A DNA stretch of 64,000 nt from an uncultured Prevotellaceae bacterium (GCA_900319225.1 ONNV01000002.1:62001-126000), one strand, 5' to 3'; numbered from the stretch's first letter, positions 33,817-42,728 are shown. Program-made: numbers and translations. The notes: a model not told the origin generated them from the letters alone.

Positions 33817-35271
33817 TTATTTCTCAATATGCTCCTTATACTTAACTATAAAATCGTTAAATAGCCTGCTGCTTATGAGTCTTTCGCTTTTATTTTCATA
33901 ATCTATATATACCTTATCAGGTTCAACCGGTATTTGAATATACCCCTGCCTTAGATCGGTTGGCGTGTATAAGTGCTGTAAAGATGAATGATTGGCTATG
34001 ACACTGCTGTTAATTGCAGAATTGATTCTAGCTCTCATTGGAATTCGTGATTCGGGAATCCAGGCATTCGGAATGTCTGAGTCTCTTCTGGATACTTTGT
34101 GGTATATGTCAACATACGCATCCTGAACAATTTTTTTCAGGCTAGCATCATGGAAGTCTACTCCTTTGCTGTCAGTTAATGAGAAGCATAACAAAAGTAT
34201 ATAGAAGGCTACGTCTCGTCCTGTAATAGCGATAGGATATTCCTCTATACCTTTTCTTATAGTCATAACACACTTTTTCTTTTTGTTATCCTCAAAATAT
34301 GTATATGGTTCTGCTCCCTCTCCGTATAGTCTAATATGAAGATCCCATTTTTCAATTCTCTTAATAGACATAACATCCAGTAGTGCTTTATAGAATCCAT
34401 TATAATGGAAGTTGTGTTCCTTTTCTCTTCCATCATTGACAATAATACTATACGGCCCCAAATGCTGATTAATGTTTTCAATAACTGATATCAATTGTTG
34501 CTTTAAATCCTTCTCTACATCGAAACGCAGGTAATTTGCATAACCAATTCCATCAACAACACTATCAGTAAGTCGTATAAGCCATGATGGATTGTTAATA
34601 TGCAATCTCATATCAAGGTATTCGTTCAGCACTGTATTGAGAAAGTATTTAGTACTCATACCTTGCATTGCAGTTATGCAGTTCTCTATATCGCTATCGT
34701 GAGATGTGGGTGAGATGAGTTGAAAAAGTCTTTTTAAGTCATTCCTTTTTTGAGCATTTATATCATAACTCCTAAAATGCTTGGCAACTTGGGGTATATA
34801 TATAAGCTCCAATCCTCCAGTTTTTGCTATATGCTTAATTTCATCATAGTTGGTTTCCAACTGCAGTTTGGACGTGTTCGTTATTTTGTCTTCAAGATAA
34901 AGTATCTGTGTTGTCAATAAAGGTCTATTTGATAGCTCCATAGATATAATTTCTGCATTCTTATTATTGCAGATCATATCAAAGGCTGTTATGAGCAAGG
35001 ATTCTTCTCTGCAGCATTCGCCGTCTTTGAGAGCTATTTCCTCTAGTGTTCTGAGGAATTTCTTTTTGCTGTTATCACTAAACTGTGATATAATTCTTGC
35101 GGCTTGGCTTAACGTGATTTTGTAACCAGCTTCTTTGTTTGTCCTTTCTATTCCATATTTTTTACAAGTTTCTTCGAGTCCATTTAATTCATCGACTGTA
35201 ATAATGTTGTCGGATTTGATGAGATCGGAAATAACTCGAAAGACACTTTTTTGAACTTCAGCTTTTGCCAT
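33817..35271 (-). CDS. TerB-like N-terminal domain protein, unknown C-terminal part
   Basis: 484 aa. Residues about 8-110 resemble TerB (VFRVISDLIKSDNIITVDEL, EEIALKDGECCREESLLI). The remaining 370 residues are unknown but match the protein at 50514: GLELIYIPQVAKHF against GLEFVYLPELIDCV, GRDVAFYILLLCF against TPATMAFYLLYLKH, and RARINSAINSS against RSRIKAAIRNT. TerB domains occur in tellurite/phage-resistance and related membrane-associated systems. It is divergent from the second PRTase gene, sharing a 295-bp control region. Confidence 0.65.
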   Translation of the reverse strand: MAKAEVQKSVFRVISDLIKSDNIITVDELNGLEETCKKYGIERTNKEAGYKITLSQAARIISQFSDNSKKKFLRTLEEIALKDGECCREESLLITAFDMICNNKNAEIISMELSNRPLLTTQILYLEDKITNTSKLQLETNYDEIKHIAKTGGLELIYIPQVAKHFRSYDINAQKRNDLKRLFQLISPTSHDSDIENCITAMQGMSTKYFLNTVLNEYLDMRLHINNPSWLIRLTDSVVDGIGYANYLRFDVEKDLKQQLISVIENINQHLGPYSIIVNDGREKEHNFHYNGFYKALLDVMSIKRIEKWDLHIRLYGEGAEPYTYFEDNKKKKCVMTIRKGIEEYPIAITGRDVAFYILLLCFSLTDSKGVDFHDASLKKIVQDAYVDIYHKVSRRDSDIPNAWIPESRIPMRARINSAINSSVIANHSSLQHLYTPTDLRQGYIQIPVEPDKVYIDYENKSERLISSRLFNDFIVKYKEHIEK

Positions 35272-35489
35272 ATCATTACGTTTTTATGGCACAATTATAA
35301 ATATTTAAATTGAATAATTAGCGCATGGGACAAGAAAGATTCATTTAATGCTTTGTTAATCAATTCAAAGTGGGTTTAAAACTGGCTGCGGAAAAACGTA
35401 ATGTCGTATACCTGGTTGCAAAAAACAACCTAAATAATAATACAATCTACTTTTGCGATTGAAAGTTTTTGATTGAACATAATTGGAAG

Positions 35490-35543
35490 ATACATCGTGT
35501 ACTTATGCCCACTGACTGAAACTTACATAGGTACATGATGTAT
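35490..35543. promoter_or_regulatory. Inverted repeat upstream of the second PRTase gene
   Basis: ATACATCGTGTAC (35490-35502) and GTACATGATGTAT (35531-35543) match at 12 of 13 positions, spacer 28 bp. A perfect CCAATATATTGG (35548-35559) follows before the ATG at 35567. It sits between two divergent genes and is placed as an operator would be. Confidence 0.5.
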
Positions 35544-35566
35544 GTTCCAATATATTGGGACGGATT

Positions 35567-36073
35567 ATGGATAGTGTAGAGTTTATTTATGATTACCATT
35601 CCTTGGATGCTGACACCTTGTCAATAGATCAGAGGCGCGTCAACAATCTTCTTTACGAATTCAAAGAAGGGGTGTGTGATGAAGAGATAAAAGATAAAGT
35701 ACTGCAGAAGCTTAAGAAAGTGATTGACTCAAATACAGATGGAAGGTTAGCTGTTTGTTTTGTTCCGGCCAGCAAATTAGAAATGACTGTTGAGCGTTAT
35801 ACAGAATTGGCTTCTTTTATTAATCAGAACTTAAGTGGTATAGCATATCTTAATACGCTGTCTCTTTCTCCGGATTTTGATGAATTTATTGATGAAAGAA
35901 GGCGCATAACATGTCGATTCCCGGAGAGAATAAAAGGAAAGACCGTTGTCTTTATAGATATGTTTTACAACACGGGTAATAGTTATAAGGAGGTCGTTGA
36001 TATTTTGAAATCAAACGGAGCTTCAAACACCATTGGGCTGTATCTGGCAAGAGTGGTAAGAAAACCTTCATAA
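35567..36073 (+). CDS. Phosphoribosyltransferase-fold protein with altered PRPP loop
   Basis: 168 aa from MDSVEFIYDYHSLDADTLSI. Its fold matches the PRTase at 37914 over the whole length (LAVCFVPASKLEMTVERYTE against VVCFIPASSESKTILRYANV). The PRPP loop reads VVFIDMFYNTGNS near residue 129, with Met in place of the second acidic residue and Asn-Thr-Gly, so catalysis is doubtful. It may bind a nucleotide without reacting, or partner the intact PRTase. Its end lies 49 bp before dprA. Confidence 0.7.
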   Translation: MDSVEFIYDYHSLDADTLSIDQRRVNNLLYEFKEGVCDEEIKDKVLQKLKKVIDSNTDGRLAVCFVPASKLEMTVERYTELASFINQNLSGIAYLNTLSLSPDFDEFIDERRRITCRFPERIKGKTVVFIDMFYNTGNSYKEVVDILKSNGASNTIGLYLARVVRKPS

Positions 36074-36099
36074 GCTAATATACTTCATCGCTTAATTCG

Positions 36100-36107
36100 T
36101 ATATTTG
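36100..36107 (+). promoter_or_regulatory. -7 box of the dprA-HAD pair
   Basis: TATATTTG, 15 bp before the ATG at 36123; gives dprA-HAD its own start of transcription. Confidence 0.5.
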
Positions 36108-36122
36108 TAAAAACGCACTAAT

Positions 36123-37148
36123 ATGCAAATATCTAAGGACTTTGTTCAGACTTTACTAAATGTGGATGGTTTGGGTCCACAATCCGTGCTGAAGATCTGT
36201 GAACTTTTTAATTCCCCTTCAATATCTGATAATTCATCAGATAAAGAATTGTTAGATTATCTCAACGAATTAAGAAAAATAAAAGATAGAAGGCTGTCCC
36301 GTGTCCATATTCCAAGTTTAGAGGGGTTGGCTCGTGCTCGTCAGGATGCAATCAAACAAATACGTAGAAACGAGGATTTAGGTATTCATGTAGTAACTAT
36401 ATTTGATGATGATTATCCGGAGAATTTAAAGAGTACTGTTAATGAAGCAGGTAAAACAGATGCCCCGATTTTACTTTATTATAAGGGGGATCTCACGATA
36501 ACAAAGAAACCTGCATTGGCGGTAATTGGCACAAGAGAGCCTACCAATGACGGTGTTACTGCAGGCAGTTATTATGCTGCAGCATTTGCTTCTATTGGAG
36601 TTAATATTGTTAGCGGCCTGGCCATTGGGTGTGATACAGCTGGACACAGGGGTGCTCTAGACGTTGGTGGTTCTACAACTGCTTTTCTTGCACATGGCTT
36701 AGATAGCATATATCCTCCAGAAAACATTTCATTAGCGGAAGAAATAGTTGAAAAGGGAGGCTTACTGATGACTGAATATCCTGTTGGCACTATGGTGAAT
36801 AGGTATAATTTGGTTGATAGGGATCGTCTACAAGCAGGCCTGGCTAATGCAACTCTGGTAGTTCAGACTGGAACAAGCGGTGGAACTATGCACGCGGTTA
36901 ATGCAACTGTATTATCTAAGAAACCATTGTTTGTGGTCGATTATAGGAATCCCCAGGGTGAAAAAGCTGAAGGCAATGATCTTCTCAAAAGAGAGAAGGG
37001 GGCAATAGGTTTCAGGGGGATAACCAGTGAGGATATAAAAGAACATCCTGATAAATATCTTGAATTAATAGGTTATTCAACCAAGGGAACAATAACACCT
37101 CAAAAGCAAGCTCAGCCAATCCAAAGTTCATTTCAATTTGAGGAATGA
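36123..37148 (+). CDS. DprA/Smf (SLOG superfamily) protein of a putative conflict system
   Basis: 341 aa. N-terminal helix-hairpin-helix (LLNVDGLGPQSVLKICELF), then the Rossmann core: AVIGTREPTNDG (about residue 132), SGLAIGCDTAGHRGAL (about 163), DSIYPPENISLAEEI, and GTSGGTMHAVNA (about 249). The usual Phe-x-x-Arg-Asn-Arg stretch is changed to NLVDRDRLQAGLA, and the C-terminal DprA winged helix is missing. Housekeeping DprA loads RecA on ssDNA. This gene sits away from any competence locus, between PRTase and HAD genes, so I infer a nucleotide-processing SLOG role. Confidence 0.8.
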   Translation: MQISKDFVQTLLNVDGLGPQSVLKICELFNSPSISDNSSDKELLDYLNELRKIKDRRLSRVHIPSLEGLARARQDAIKQIRRNEDLGIHVVTIFDDDYPENLKSTVNEAGKTDAPILLYYKGDLTITKKPALAVIGTREPTNDGVTAGSYYAAAFASIGVNIVSGLAIGCDTAGHRGALDVGGSTTAFLAHGLDSIYPPENISLAEEIVEKGGLLMTEYPVGTMVNRYNLVDRDRLQAGLANATLVVQTGTSGGTMHAVNATVLSKKPLFVVDYRNPQGEKAEGNDLLKREKGAIGFRGITSEDIKEHPDKYLELIGYSTKGTITPQKQAQPIQSSFQFEE

Positions 37149-37645
37149 TTGGAAATGCGATTTTTGACCTGGATTTGACTCTTGTAAACACGACCATACT
37201 TGAGCCATATAGACGTTCTCGTGATTGGCAGAACGTCTACAATAGTATAGGGAGATGCTTTCTTTATGAAGGTGTATCAAGTGTCTTTCAATTTATTAGG
37301 CAAAACAATATAAAAGTATGTGTTGTTAGCACGGCACCTGGTACCTATATCAAAAAGGTGGTTGATTATTTTCATATTCCATGTGATTATATAGTGGGAT
37401 ATCATGATGCAGCTCCAATTAAACCAGCTGCAGCACCAATGATTAAAGCCCTACAGTTATTAGAGTGTGAGCCGGCAGATGCAGTCTCTTTTGGAGACAG
37501 GGCAATTGATATCCAATCTTCGCAAAAGGCGGGTATTAAAGCAATAGCATGCACATGGGGAACAAAGGAAAAAGAACTGCTCCTAAATAGTGGGCCTGAC
37601 GTTGTAATCAATTCACCTGTAGGAATAATAGAGATATTAAATTAA
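37145..37645 (+). CDS. HAD-family phosphatase coupled to dprA
   Basis: 166 aa. Motif I IFDLDLTLVNTT (DxDxT, residues 7-12), motif II VVSTAPG, motif III Lys in APIKPAAAPM, and motif IV SFGDRAIDIQSSQKAG are all intact, so an active phosphatase is expected. The cap region is short. The start overlaps the dprA stop by 4 bp (ATGA). Likely substrate is a phosphorylated nucleotide or sugar produced in the same system; this is inference. Confidence 0.85.
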   Translation: MIGNAIFDLDLTLVNTTILEPYRRSRDWQNVYNSIGRCFLYEGVSSVFQFIRQNNIKVCVVSTAPGTYIKKVVDYFHIPCDYIVGYHDAAPIKPAAAPMIKALQLLECEPADAVSFGDRAIDIQSSQKAGIKAIACTWGTKEKELLLNSGPDVVINSPVGIIEILN

Positions 37646-37780
37646 CCACTGTTTTTCTTTGGGGGATCATAGCTAATACCAACCCTATGAACGGGTGGAT
37701 TGTATCTAATCATTACATTTTTCATGTAATTATTGCGTTGCTTTTTTAATTTTTCAAATAACATCTTTATTATCGTTTTG

Positions 37781-37858
37781 CTGTAATACACTGAATTATA
37801 GTAAAATAGTTGCCAAATGTAATATTGTAATGTTTGTGCTATAATACAGAAATTATAG
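37781..37858. promoter_or_regulatory. Two imperfect palindromes upstream of the third PRTase gene
   Basis: CTGTAATACACTGAATTATAG (37781-37801) and CTATAATACAGAAATTATAG (37839-37858) are near copies, each with CTATAAT/ATTATAG-type symmetry. Their spacing is 58 bp from start to start. Placed ahead of the -7 box at 37876, as expected of a repressor site pair. Confidence 0.5.
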
Positions 37859-37875
37859 TGTCATACATTGCGCTC

Positions 37876-37883
37876 TATCTTTG
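37876..37883 (+). promoter_or_regulatory. -7 box of the third PRTase gene
   Basis: TATCTTTG, 30 bp before the ATG at 37914; the upstream in-frame ATG at 37881 lies inside this box and is rejected. Confidence 0.6.
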
Positions 37884-37913
37884 CAGCACAAAGGACTTAA
37901 AAACAACCTGATT

Positions 37914-38438
37914 ATGAAACTGCATTGGATTTGGAATTATCTACCTACAAGGTATGAAGCGTCAGAACAAGAGTGGCGTATTAGGAAAATGGTATGGAAC
38001 TTCAAAGATGGGCAATCTGATCCTGAAATTATTGAGAAGCTTGCACAAATCATTGAAGGTATAGCTGGTGGTAATAAACATGATTATGTTGTTTGCTTTA
38101 TACCGGCATCTTCTGAATCGAAGACTATCTTAAGGTATGCAAACGTAGCAATACAGCTGGAGAGGAAAACAGGTGTTGCTACTACAATTGATGCTATTAC
38201 CAGAACATCAGAAACCACTCCCAATTGTTGTCGTGCGGCTAGCGATAGGCAAGTGGATCCTGCTGCTGAGTTTAACTTCTCTATTTCCTATTTCAGAGGC
38301 AAGAAAGTAATCTTAATTGATGATGTGGTGACACAAGGTAGATCCATGATTAGTACAGAGAGGCGTTTGAGAATGTATGGTGCAACCGATGTTGAAGGTG
38401 TAGCTGTTGCCCGCACAGTCAATCCTGATTGGAACTAA
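37914..38438 (+). CDS. Phosphoribosyltransferase-domain protein
   Basis: 174 aa from MKLHWIWNYLPTRYEASEQE. PRPP loop VILIDDVVTQGRS near residue 135 keeps both acidic residues and the Gly but has Gln where Thr is usual. The N-terminal part (EWRIRKMVWNFKDGQSDPEI) is shared with the 35567 paralogue and is not part of known PRTases such as ComF. Probable substrate binding is to PRPP or a nucleotide. Follows the dprA-HAD pair but has its own promoter. Confidence 0.75.
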   Translation: MKLHWIWNYLPTRYEASEQEWRIRKMVWNFKDGQSDPEIIEKLAQIIEGIAGGNKHDYVVCFIPASSESKTILRYANVAIQLERKTGVATTIDAITRTSETTPNCCRAASDRQVDPAAEFNFSISYFRGKKVILIDDVVTQGRSMISTERRLRMYGATDVEGVAVARTVNPDWN

Positions 38439-38527
38439 TAATATTCCCCCGTCTCAACCAATAGAGTTTCTTCGCGAAGCCACAATAGACAAAGCCTATA
38501 ATATCCTAAACAAACGACAGAATCAAT

Positions 38528-39115
38528 ATGGAACAGGTTTCAGAGAAAGCAGCCAACTATGCTGCAGAAAAGACAAATGTAATGATGACCAATCTTATAG
38601 CACAAGCTTATGAAGATGGTTATCGTGATGGCTACAAAGACCGTGAAAATGAAATCCCGGTTGATCTACGAGATAATAAGACAGAGTATATAGACCTTGG
38701 TTTACCAAGTGGCACCTTGTGGTCTAAAGACTTTGAAAAAAGGGATGGTAAGGTTGTATTCCTTTCTTATGTTGAATCTAGTAAATATAATATACCTACT
38801 AAAGAACAATTGGAGGAGTTGTTATCTTACTGCGCTTGGGATTGCGTTCGGAATGATAATTTTATTACTGGACCATTAAGATCGGCAAAATGTGTAGGGC
38901 CCAATGGTAAGGTTATTTATTTCCCTGCAGAAGGTAGGGTATTTAGCGATACGGTAAAAGAATCAAAAGAAGTGTTTGTCTGGGGACTTCATGACGGAGA
39001 TGATGATAAAAGGGCTGTACTGAATGTATTTACATCGGGAAGCGAGTTAAAAGTTCAGACAAGCCAATTATTTACTGGAAACAAATTACCCCTCCGTCTT
39101 GTAAAAACAAAGTAA
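38528..39115 (+). CDS. FISUMP-like domain protein, cytoplasmic
   Basis: 195 aa. After a helical start (about 1-45) comes EYIDLGLPSGTLWSKDF, the entry motif of the Fibrobacter-paralogous (FISUMP) fold, then NIPTKEQLEELLSYCAWDC and NKLPLRLVK at the end. Most relatives are secreted or lipoproteins, but this has no signal peptide. Function unknown. A relative with a lipobox lies at 39932. Confidence 0.6.
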   Translation: MEQVSEKAANYAAEKTNVMMTNLIAQAYEDGYRDGYKDRENEIPVDLRDNKTEYIDLGLPSGTLWSKDFEKRDGKVVFLSYVESSKYNIPTKEQLEELLSYCAWDCVRNDNFITGPLRSAKCVGPNGKVIYFPAEGRVFSDTVKESKEVFVWGLHDGDDDKRAVLNVFTSGSELKVQTSQLFTGNKLPLRLVKTK

Positions 39116-39164
39116 CATAATACAGGTGATATCATCACAGTACACCATACCTAATAGTTGAGTT

Positions 39165-39899
39165 ATGGAAGCAACAATCACCAACGAAGTTCTGGCTGGG
39201 GTTGGAAAGAAGCTCCGCAATGGCTATCTTACTGGTTCTGTACCAGCTAGTAAGGTGTATGAAAATTATAACATGAATGTTAGGGAGGTCTCTTGTTTCT
39301 CTTTCATCGGTCTTTCAATCCAGGATTTGAGATTAATAGAAAGAGAAACCCACAATCCTCTTCTCCGTAATAAGGTAAATGAGCAGATTGAACTCCACAA
39401 GCGTAACTCGCGTCGTAGTAATGATCAAAATAAGGTTAGTCTGGAAAAACTTGAAGAGTTCAAGCAGAATGCGCTTGGAATAGGGCTCCGTAAAGTGCTT
39501 ACTTCAATGAAAAGGATTATAAAACGCTGTGATGACATTGAAGCAAATATAGTACTCACTCTGTTGGAAACAGAATTTGCGAACCTAACAGCCAAAAGGA
39601 ACCACAGCAAGAAGCAGGTTATCTATGAAAGAAAAAGAATCCTGTTAGAAAAGCTTTCCTACATGTTATGCGAAACAAACTGGAGATACGGCATCAACTA
39701 CAATCCAGGAAAGAATGCATCCTACATCATATACGTGTATCTACCAGATGGTTCGCAACTATCTTGGCATAGCAGCGATTACAACATGGTATACTGCTAC
39801 CCGGAAATAGAATGTGAATGGGATGGCATGCCTTGTATGACTATGGAAAAGATACTCAACTACATCAATAAGACATACCACATCGGTATTAAAAGCTAA
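39165..39899 (+). CDS. Unknown helical protein
   Basis: 244 aa. The first 180 residues are Lys/Arg-rich and helical (QIELHKRNSRRSNDQNKVSL, SMKRIIKRCDDIEANIVLTL); the last 60 form a compact domain (ASYIIYVYLPDGSQLSWHSS, YPEIECEWDGMPCMTMEKIL). I do not recognise either. No signal peptide. Confidence 0.6.
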   Translation: MEATITNEVLAGVGKKLRNGYLTGSVPASKVYENYNMNVREVSCFSFIGLSIQDLRLIERETHNPLLRNKVNEQIELHKRNSRRSNDQNKVSLEKLEEFKQNALGIGLRKVLTSMKRIIKRCDDIEANIVLTLLETEFANLTAKRNHSKKQVIYERKRILLEKLSYMLCETNWRYGINYNPGKNASYIIYVYLPDGSQLSWHSSDYNMVYCYPEIECEWDGMPCMTMEKILNYINKTYHIGIKS

Positions 39900-39931
39900 C
39901 CTATAAATATTAACAATTTAAACTTGAGACA

Positions 39932-40666
39932 ATGAGAAGAAATCACTTAACAGCAATAGTAATCACAGTGATTGCCATGCTATCATCTTGTAATAAGGAG
40001 TCTTATATAGAACTCCCTCTGATTGAAGACTCAGAACGATCTGAAGTTGCAGATTTAAATGCTAACATCCTCAACGGTCATGAATATGTTGACCTTGGAC
40101 TCAGCGTCAAGTGGGCTACTTGTAATGTTGATGCTCAGTATCCTGAAGATTTTGGCGGGTACTATGCATGGGGCGATAATCAACCATACTCTCACATCGC
40201 TCATGTGCTAGACTCAATTGGAATAAATAGAGAGGATGTAATACCAACAAGTGCATCATTCAATTCTCTGGTTATGTTCAGAGTTGATGCTGTAGGCAGA
40301 GCTTTAATTAAGAAAGGAATTGATATCGCCCAATATAAGTGGGGCGAAGGATGGCGTTTACCTTCTAAGTCGGAGTTTGACGAATTATTAGATAACTGCA
40401 TCTGGCAAGAGGTTAATGTGGATGATGCCGTGTATTTCAAAGTCACCAGTAAGATACCTGGTTATACAGACCGATATATTATCTTACCTAATACTGGGTT
40501 ACGTTTTGTGGATAATGAGACGGAATTTACAGAAGATATGGTCTATTGGACAGGGACTATACATCATGATGACATGATAAACCTATTTGTATATAATACG
40601 AAGGAGCGTTATAACTATATGTCAGGTGCAGCCGTTGGTTATCCTGTACGTCCAGTGTGTAAGTGA
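39932..40666 (+). CDS. FISUMP-like lipoprotein
   Basis: 244 aa. Lipobox MLSSC (Cys at about residue 20) after a signal peptide. GHEYVDLGLSVKWATCNVDA, GGYYAWGDNQPYS and WRLPSKSEFDELLDNCIWQE, ending AAVGYPVRPVCK, are the marks of the Fibrobacter-paralogous fold. Surface lipoprotein of unknown ligand. It shares entry motif and DELLDNC/EELLSYC with the cytoplasmic 38528 product. Confidence 0.75.
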   Translation: MRRNHLTAIVITVIAMLSSCNKESYIELPLIEDSERSEVADLNANILNGHEYVDLGLSVKWATCNVDAQYPEDFGGYYAWGDNQPYSHIAHVLDSIGINREDVIPTSASFNSLVMFRVDAVGRALIKKGIDIAQYKWGEGWRLPSKSEFDELLDNCIWQEVNVDDAVYFKVTSKIPGYTDRYIILPNTGLRFVDNETEFTEDMVYWTGTIHHDDMINLFVYNTKERYNYMSGAAVGYPVRPVCK

Positions 40667-40688
40667 TCAAAAAATAATCCTTAGGATT

Positions 40689-41183
40689 ATGGAAGAATAC
40701 AGGTACATATTTGAGTTTGTAAAGGATGTTCCATCTGGGGCATTAGTCTGGCATCGCGCTCCTTTTACAGGCAGTGTGGAATTAGTGATACCCAGTGGGA
40801 CAAGGGCATATTTGGGGCCACGAATGAATCCGGCCAAACATTATATTAGATTGGTAAATGGAAGCTTTTCTGAGAGTTGGCTTGATTCAGTTGTAGAAAA
40901 AGCCATAAAAGAAAGCCCTGCATCAAACAGATTCAATGGTCTTACGTTATTTTTGTCCATCAAAACTTTGGTAAGTGATAGCGTTTTATTCTTGCCATCA
41001 GAACAGCATGATGATACTGCAGCTGCCCAAGAAGATGTTCTGGAGATATTAAACGAAGAATATCTTCAAGCAAAACACCTTGCTGAATTTGAGGAGTATG
41101 ATGAAACTTTTCTATCCAATCTTAAACAAGGCTTGTGCCATCGTCAAATTGATGATGAAGATAGAAAAGCCTTACTAGTGTGA
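40689..41183 (+). CDS. Unknown cytoplasmic protein
   Basis: 164 aa from MEEYRYIFEFVKDVPSGALV; the upstream ATG at 40587 lies inside the previous gene and is rejected. Mixed fold: beta-rich first half (GALVWHRAPFTGSVELVIPS), helical acidic second half. I do not know the family. Spacing of 22 bp from the lipoprotein gene suggests one transcript. Confidence 0.6.
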   Translation: MEEYRYIFEFVKDVPSGALVWHRAPFTGSVELVIPSGTRAYLGPRMNPAKHYIRLVNGSFSESWLDSVVEKAIKESPASNRFNGLTLFLSIKTLVSDSVLFLPSEQHDDTAAAQEDVLEILNEEYLQAKHLAEFEEYDETFLSNLKQGLCHRQIDDEDRKALLV

Positions 41184-41232
41184 TTGATGAAAGGAGATAG
41201 GAAAATACAACAATACGATTAAGAATCCATTA

Positions 41233-41721
41233 ATGAATAAAGATCTGAAAAAAGACAAAGACCGTTTGTATCTCCTTCTCAGCAAAGAAGCGGTATTAAA
41301 TGATTGCAGCCCAAAGCCCGCTTTTATGGACAAATCCCTGGTACTCTTAAATTACAGGGAGGCAGTCTTAGAGGGCACTGATGAAGAGGATAATACAATG
41401 AGTCATGCCCGGGAGGTGGTTAATATGTATATGGGAGCAATAATGGGTGACCCCATATATCAAGCAGTTATTGGTTCTCTTTTTTATGAAGGTAATAGGG
41501 TTGATATAGATTATAAGGAAGCTTTTTTTTGGTGCCTGAAAGCTGCAGAATATGGCATAGGAATGGATGAGCAGCAGTATTATGTAGGCCGGATGTATGA
41601 ACTAGGCCAGGGCGTAAAAAGAGACAAAATAGAGGCTGTCGAATGGTATCTAAAAGCATCTTCCCAAGAGAATATTTTGGCAACTGCTAGACTTTCAGAA
41701 CTATTTCTCAAAGACAAGTAA
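41233..41721 (+). CDS. Sel1-repeat protein
   Basis: 162 aa. Two or three Sel1-like repeats, seen as QAVIGSLFYEGNRVDIDYKE, AFFWCLKAAEYGIGMDEQQY, YVGRMYELGQGVKRDKIEAV and EWYLKASSQEN. Such TPR-like repeats hold protein partners together. No signal peptide. Followed 3 bp later by a membrane protein, likely co-transcribed. Confidence 0.8.
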   Translation: MNKDLKKDKDRLYLLLSKEAVLNDCSPKPAFMDKSLVLLNYREAVLEGTDEEDNTMSHAREVVNMYMGAIMGDPIYQAVIGSLFYEGNRVDIDYKEAFFWCLKAAEYGIGMDEQQYYVGRMYELGQGVKRDKIEAVEWYLKASSQENILATARLSELFLKDK

Positions 41722-41724
41722 GAT

Positions 41725-42183
41725 ATGGAAAGGACAGAAATAGATAGATTCCGTAATAGAATCAAGTTAATAGTAATTTCATCATTGGTTGCTATTTGCT
41801 TTGCTGCTGTTTCATATGCTGTTCAACATATTGAGGAGCATTACTTCAATCATTTTCATCCTCATGGCGATTTGGAATTTTGCGACAAAGGGCATTTTGT
41901 TTATTACCTAACAAATGTTTTGATTTATGGTAGTCTTGGATACATTCTTCTTGTAACACTTATCTCTATGTTAGTGTTTATAAAAGGAATACGAACGTTT
42001 CCTCTAACCGATAAGCAAAAGAAGATTATCATATGTTTAACAATAGGTCAGGGCTTATTAATGATTATAACGCCAATCCTTATATATAATGTTTGCCTTG
42101 CAGCTATTAATACATCAATTCTTGCTCTAATGATATGGCTGATTAATGCTTGTTATCTTTGGTATTGTGTGTCAATAAAGTAG
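41725..42183 (+). CDS. Membrane protein of unknown function
   Basis: 152 aa with four hydrophobic segments (LIVISSLVAICFAAVSYAV, TNVLIYGSLGYILLVTLISM, IIICLTIGQGLLMIITPILI, AINTSILALMIWLINACYLW). A His-rich loop (HIEEHYFNHFHPHGDLEF) after the first helix could bind a metal. Family unknown. Confidence 0.65.
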   Translation: MERTEIDRFRNRIKLIVISSLVAICFAAVSYAVQHIEEHYFNHFHPHGDLEFCDKGHFVYYLTNVLIYGSLGYILLVTLISMLVFIKGIRTFPLTDKQKKIIICLTIGQGLLMIITPILIYNVCLAAINTSILALMIWLINACYLWYCVSIK

Positions 42184-42237
42184 GTGTGCCATCTAGTAGA
42201 AAGAGGAAAAAACAACTATTCATATCATTATCCAGTT

Positions 42238-42705
42238 ATGAAGATAATATTCCTGGATTTCGATGGTGTAATGGACACGTCCTATTATGACTTTGTCCTG
42301 GCTCGTGAGGGCAAACCTAGCAGTGATGCCTACGGCCCCATCTTTGACCCAAAATGTGTGGATTATCTCCGGCAGATAATAGATCAGACTGGGGCCAGCA
42401 TAGTGGTTTCATCCACATGGAAATGGCTCATGAACTATAAGGATATCCTTGAAATGTGGCTGGTACGTGATTTGCCTGGCAATGTCATAGGTGTCACGCC
42501 AACCTATAGAGATAAGGATAGGGGCTATGAAATAGACATATGGTTAGATGAATGTGAGGAGGAGTGCCAGTACGTCATCATCGATGACCTTGATGGCGGC
42601 AACTTCACAGACCGCCAGATTCCACATCTGTTGGTCGTGAATCCCTATAATGGATTGGATGTTTTTATAGCAGAACATGCTATCAAACTTTTGAATCAAC
42701 AATAG
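42238..42705 (+). CDS. HAD domain protein of the RNA-repair (Swiss Army Knife) type
   Basis: 155 aa from MKIIFLDFDGVMDTSYYDFV. Motif I FLDFDGVMD (DxDG), motif II VVSSTWK, and motif IV YVIIDDLDGG match HAD domains found in Swiss Army Knife RNA repair proteins, which are used as 3'-phosphatases or similar. The gene stands as a single domain. The ORF could extend 18 codons upstream to 42184, but MKIIFLDFDG is the typical start. Confidence 0.8.
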   Translation: MKIIFLDFDGVMDTSYYDFVLAREGKPSSDAYGPIFDPKCVDYLRQIIDQTGASIVVSSTWKWLMNYKDILEMWLVRDLPGNVIGVTPTYRDKDRGYEIDIWLDECEEECQYVIIDDLDGGNFTDRQIPHLLVVNPYNGLDVFIAEHAIKLLNQQ

Positions 42706-42728
42706 TGGCGTAGAGTAGGTGTTTTACG

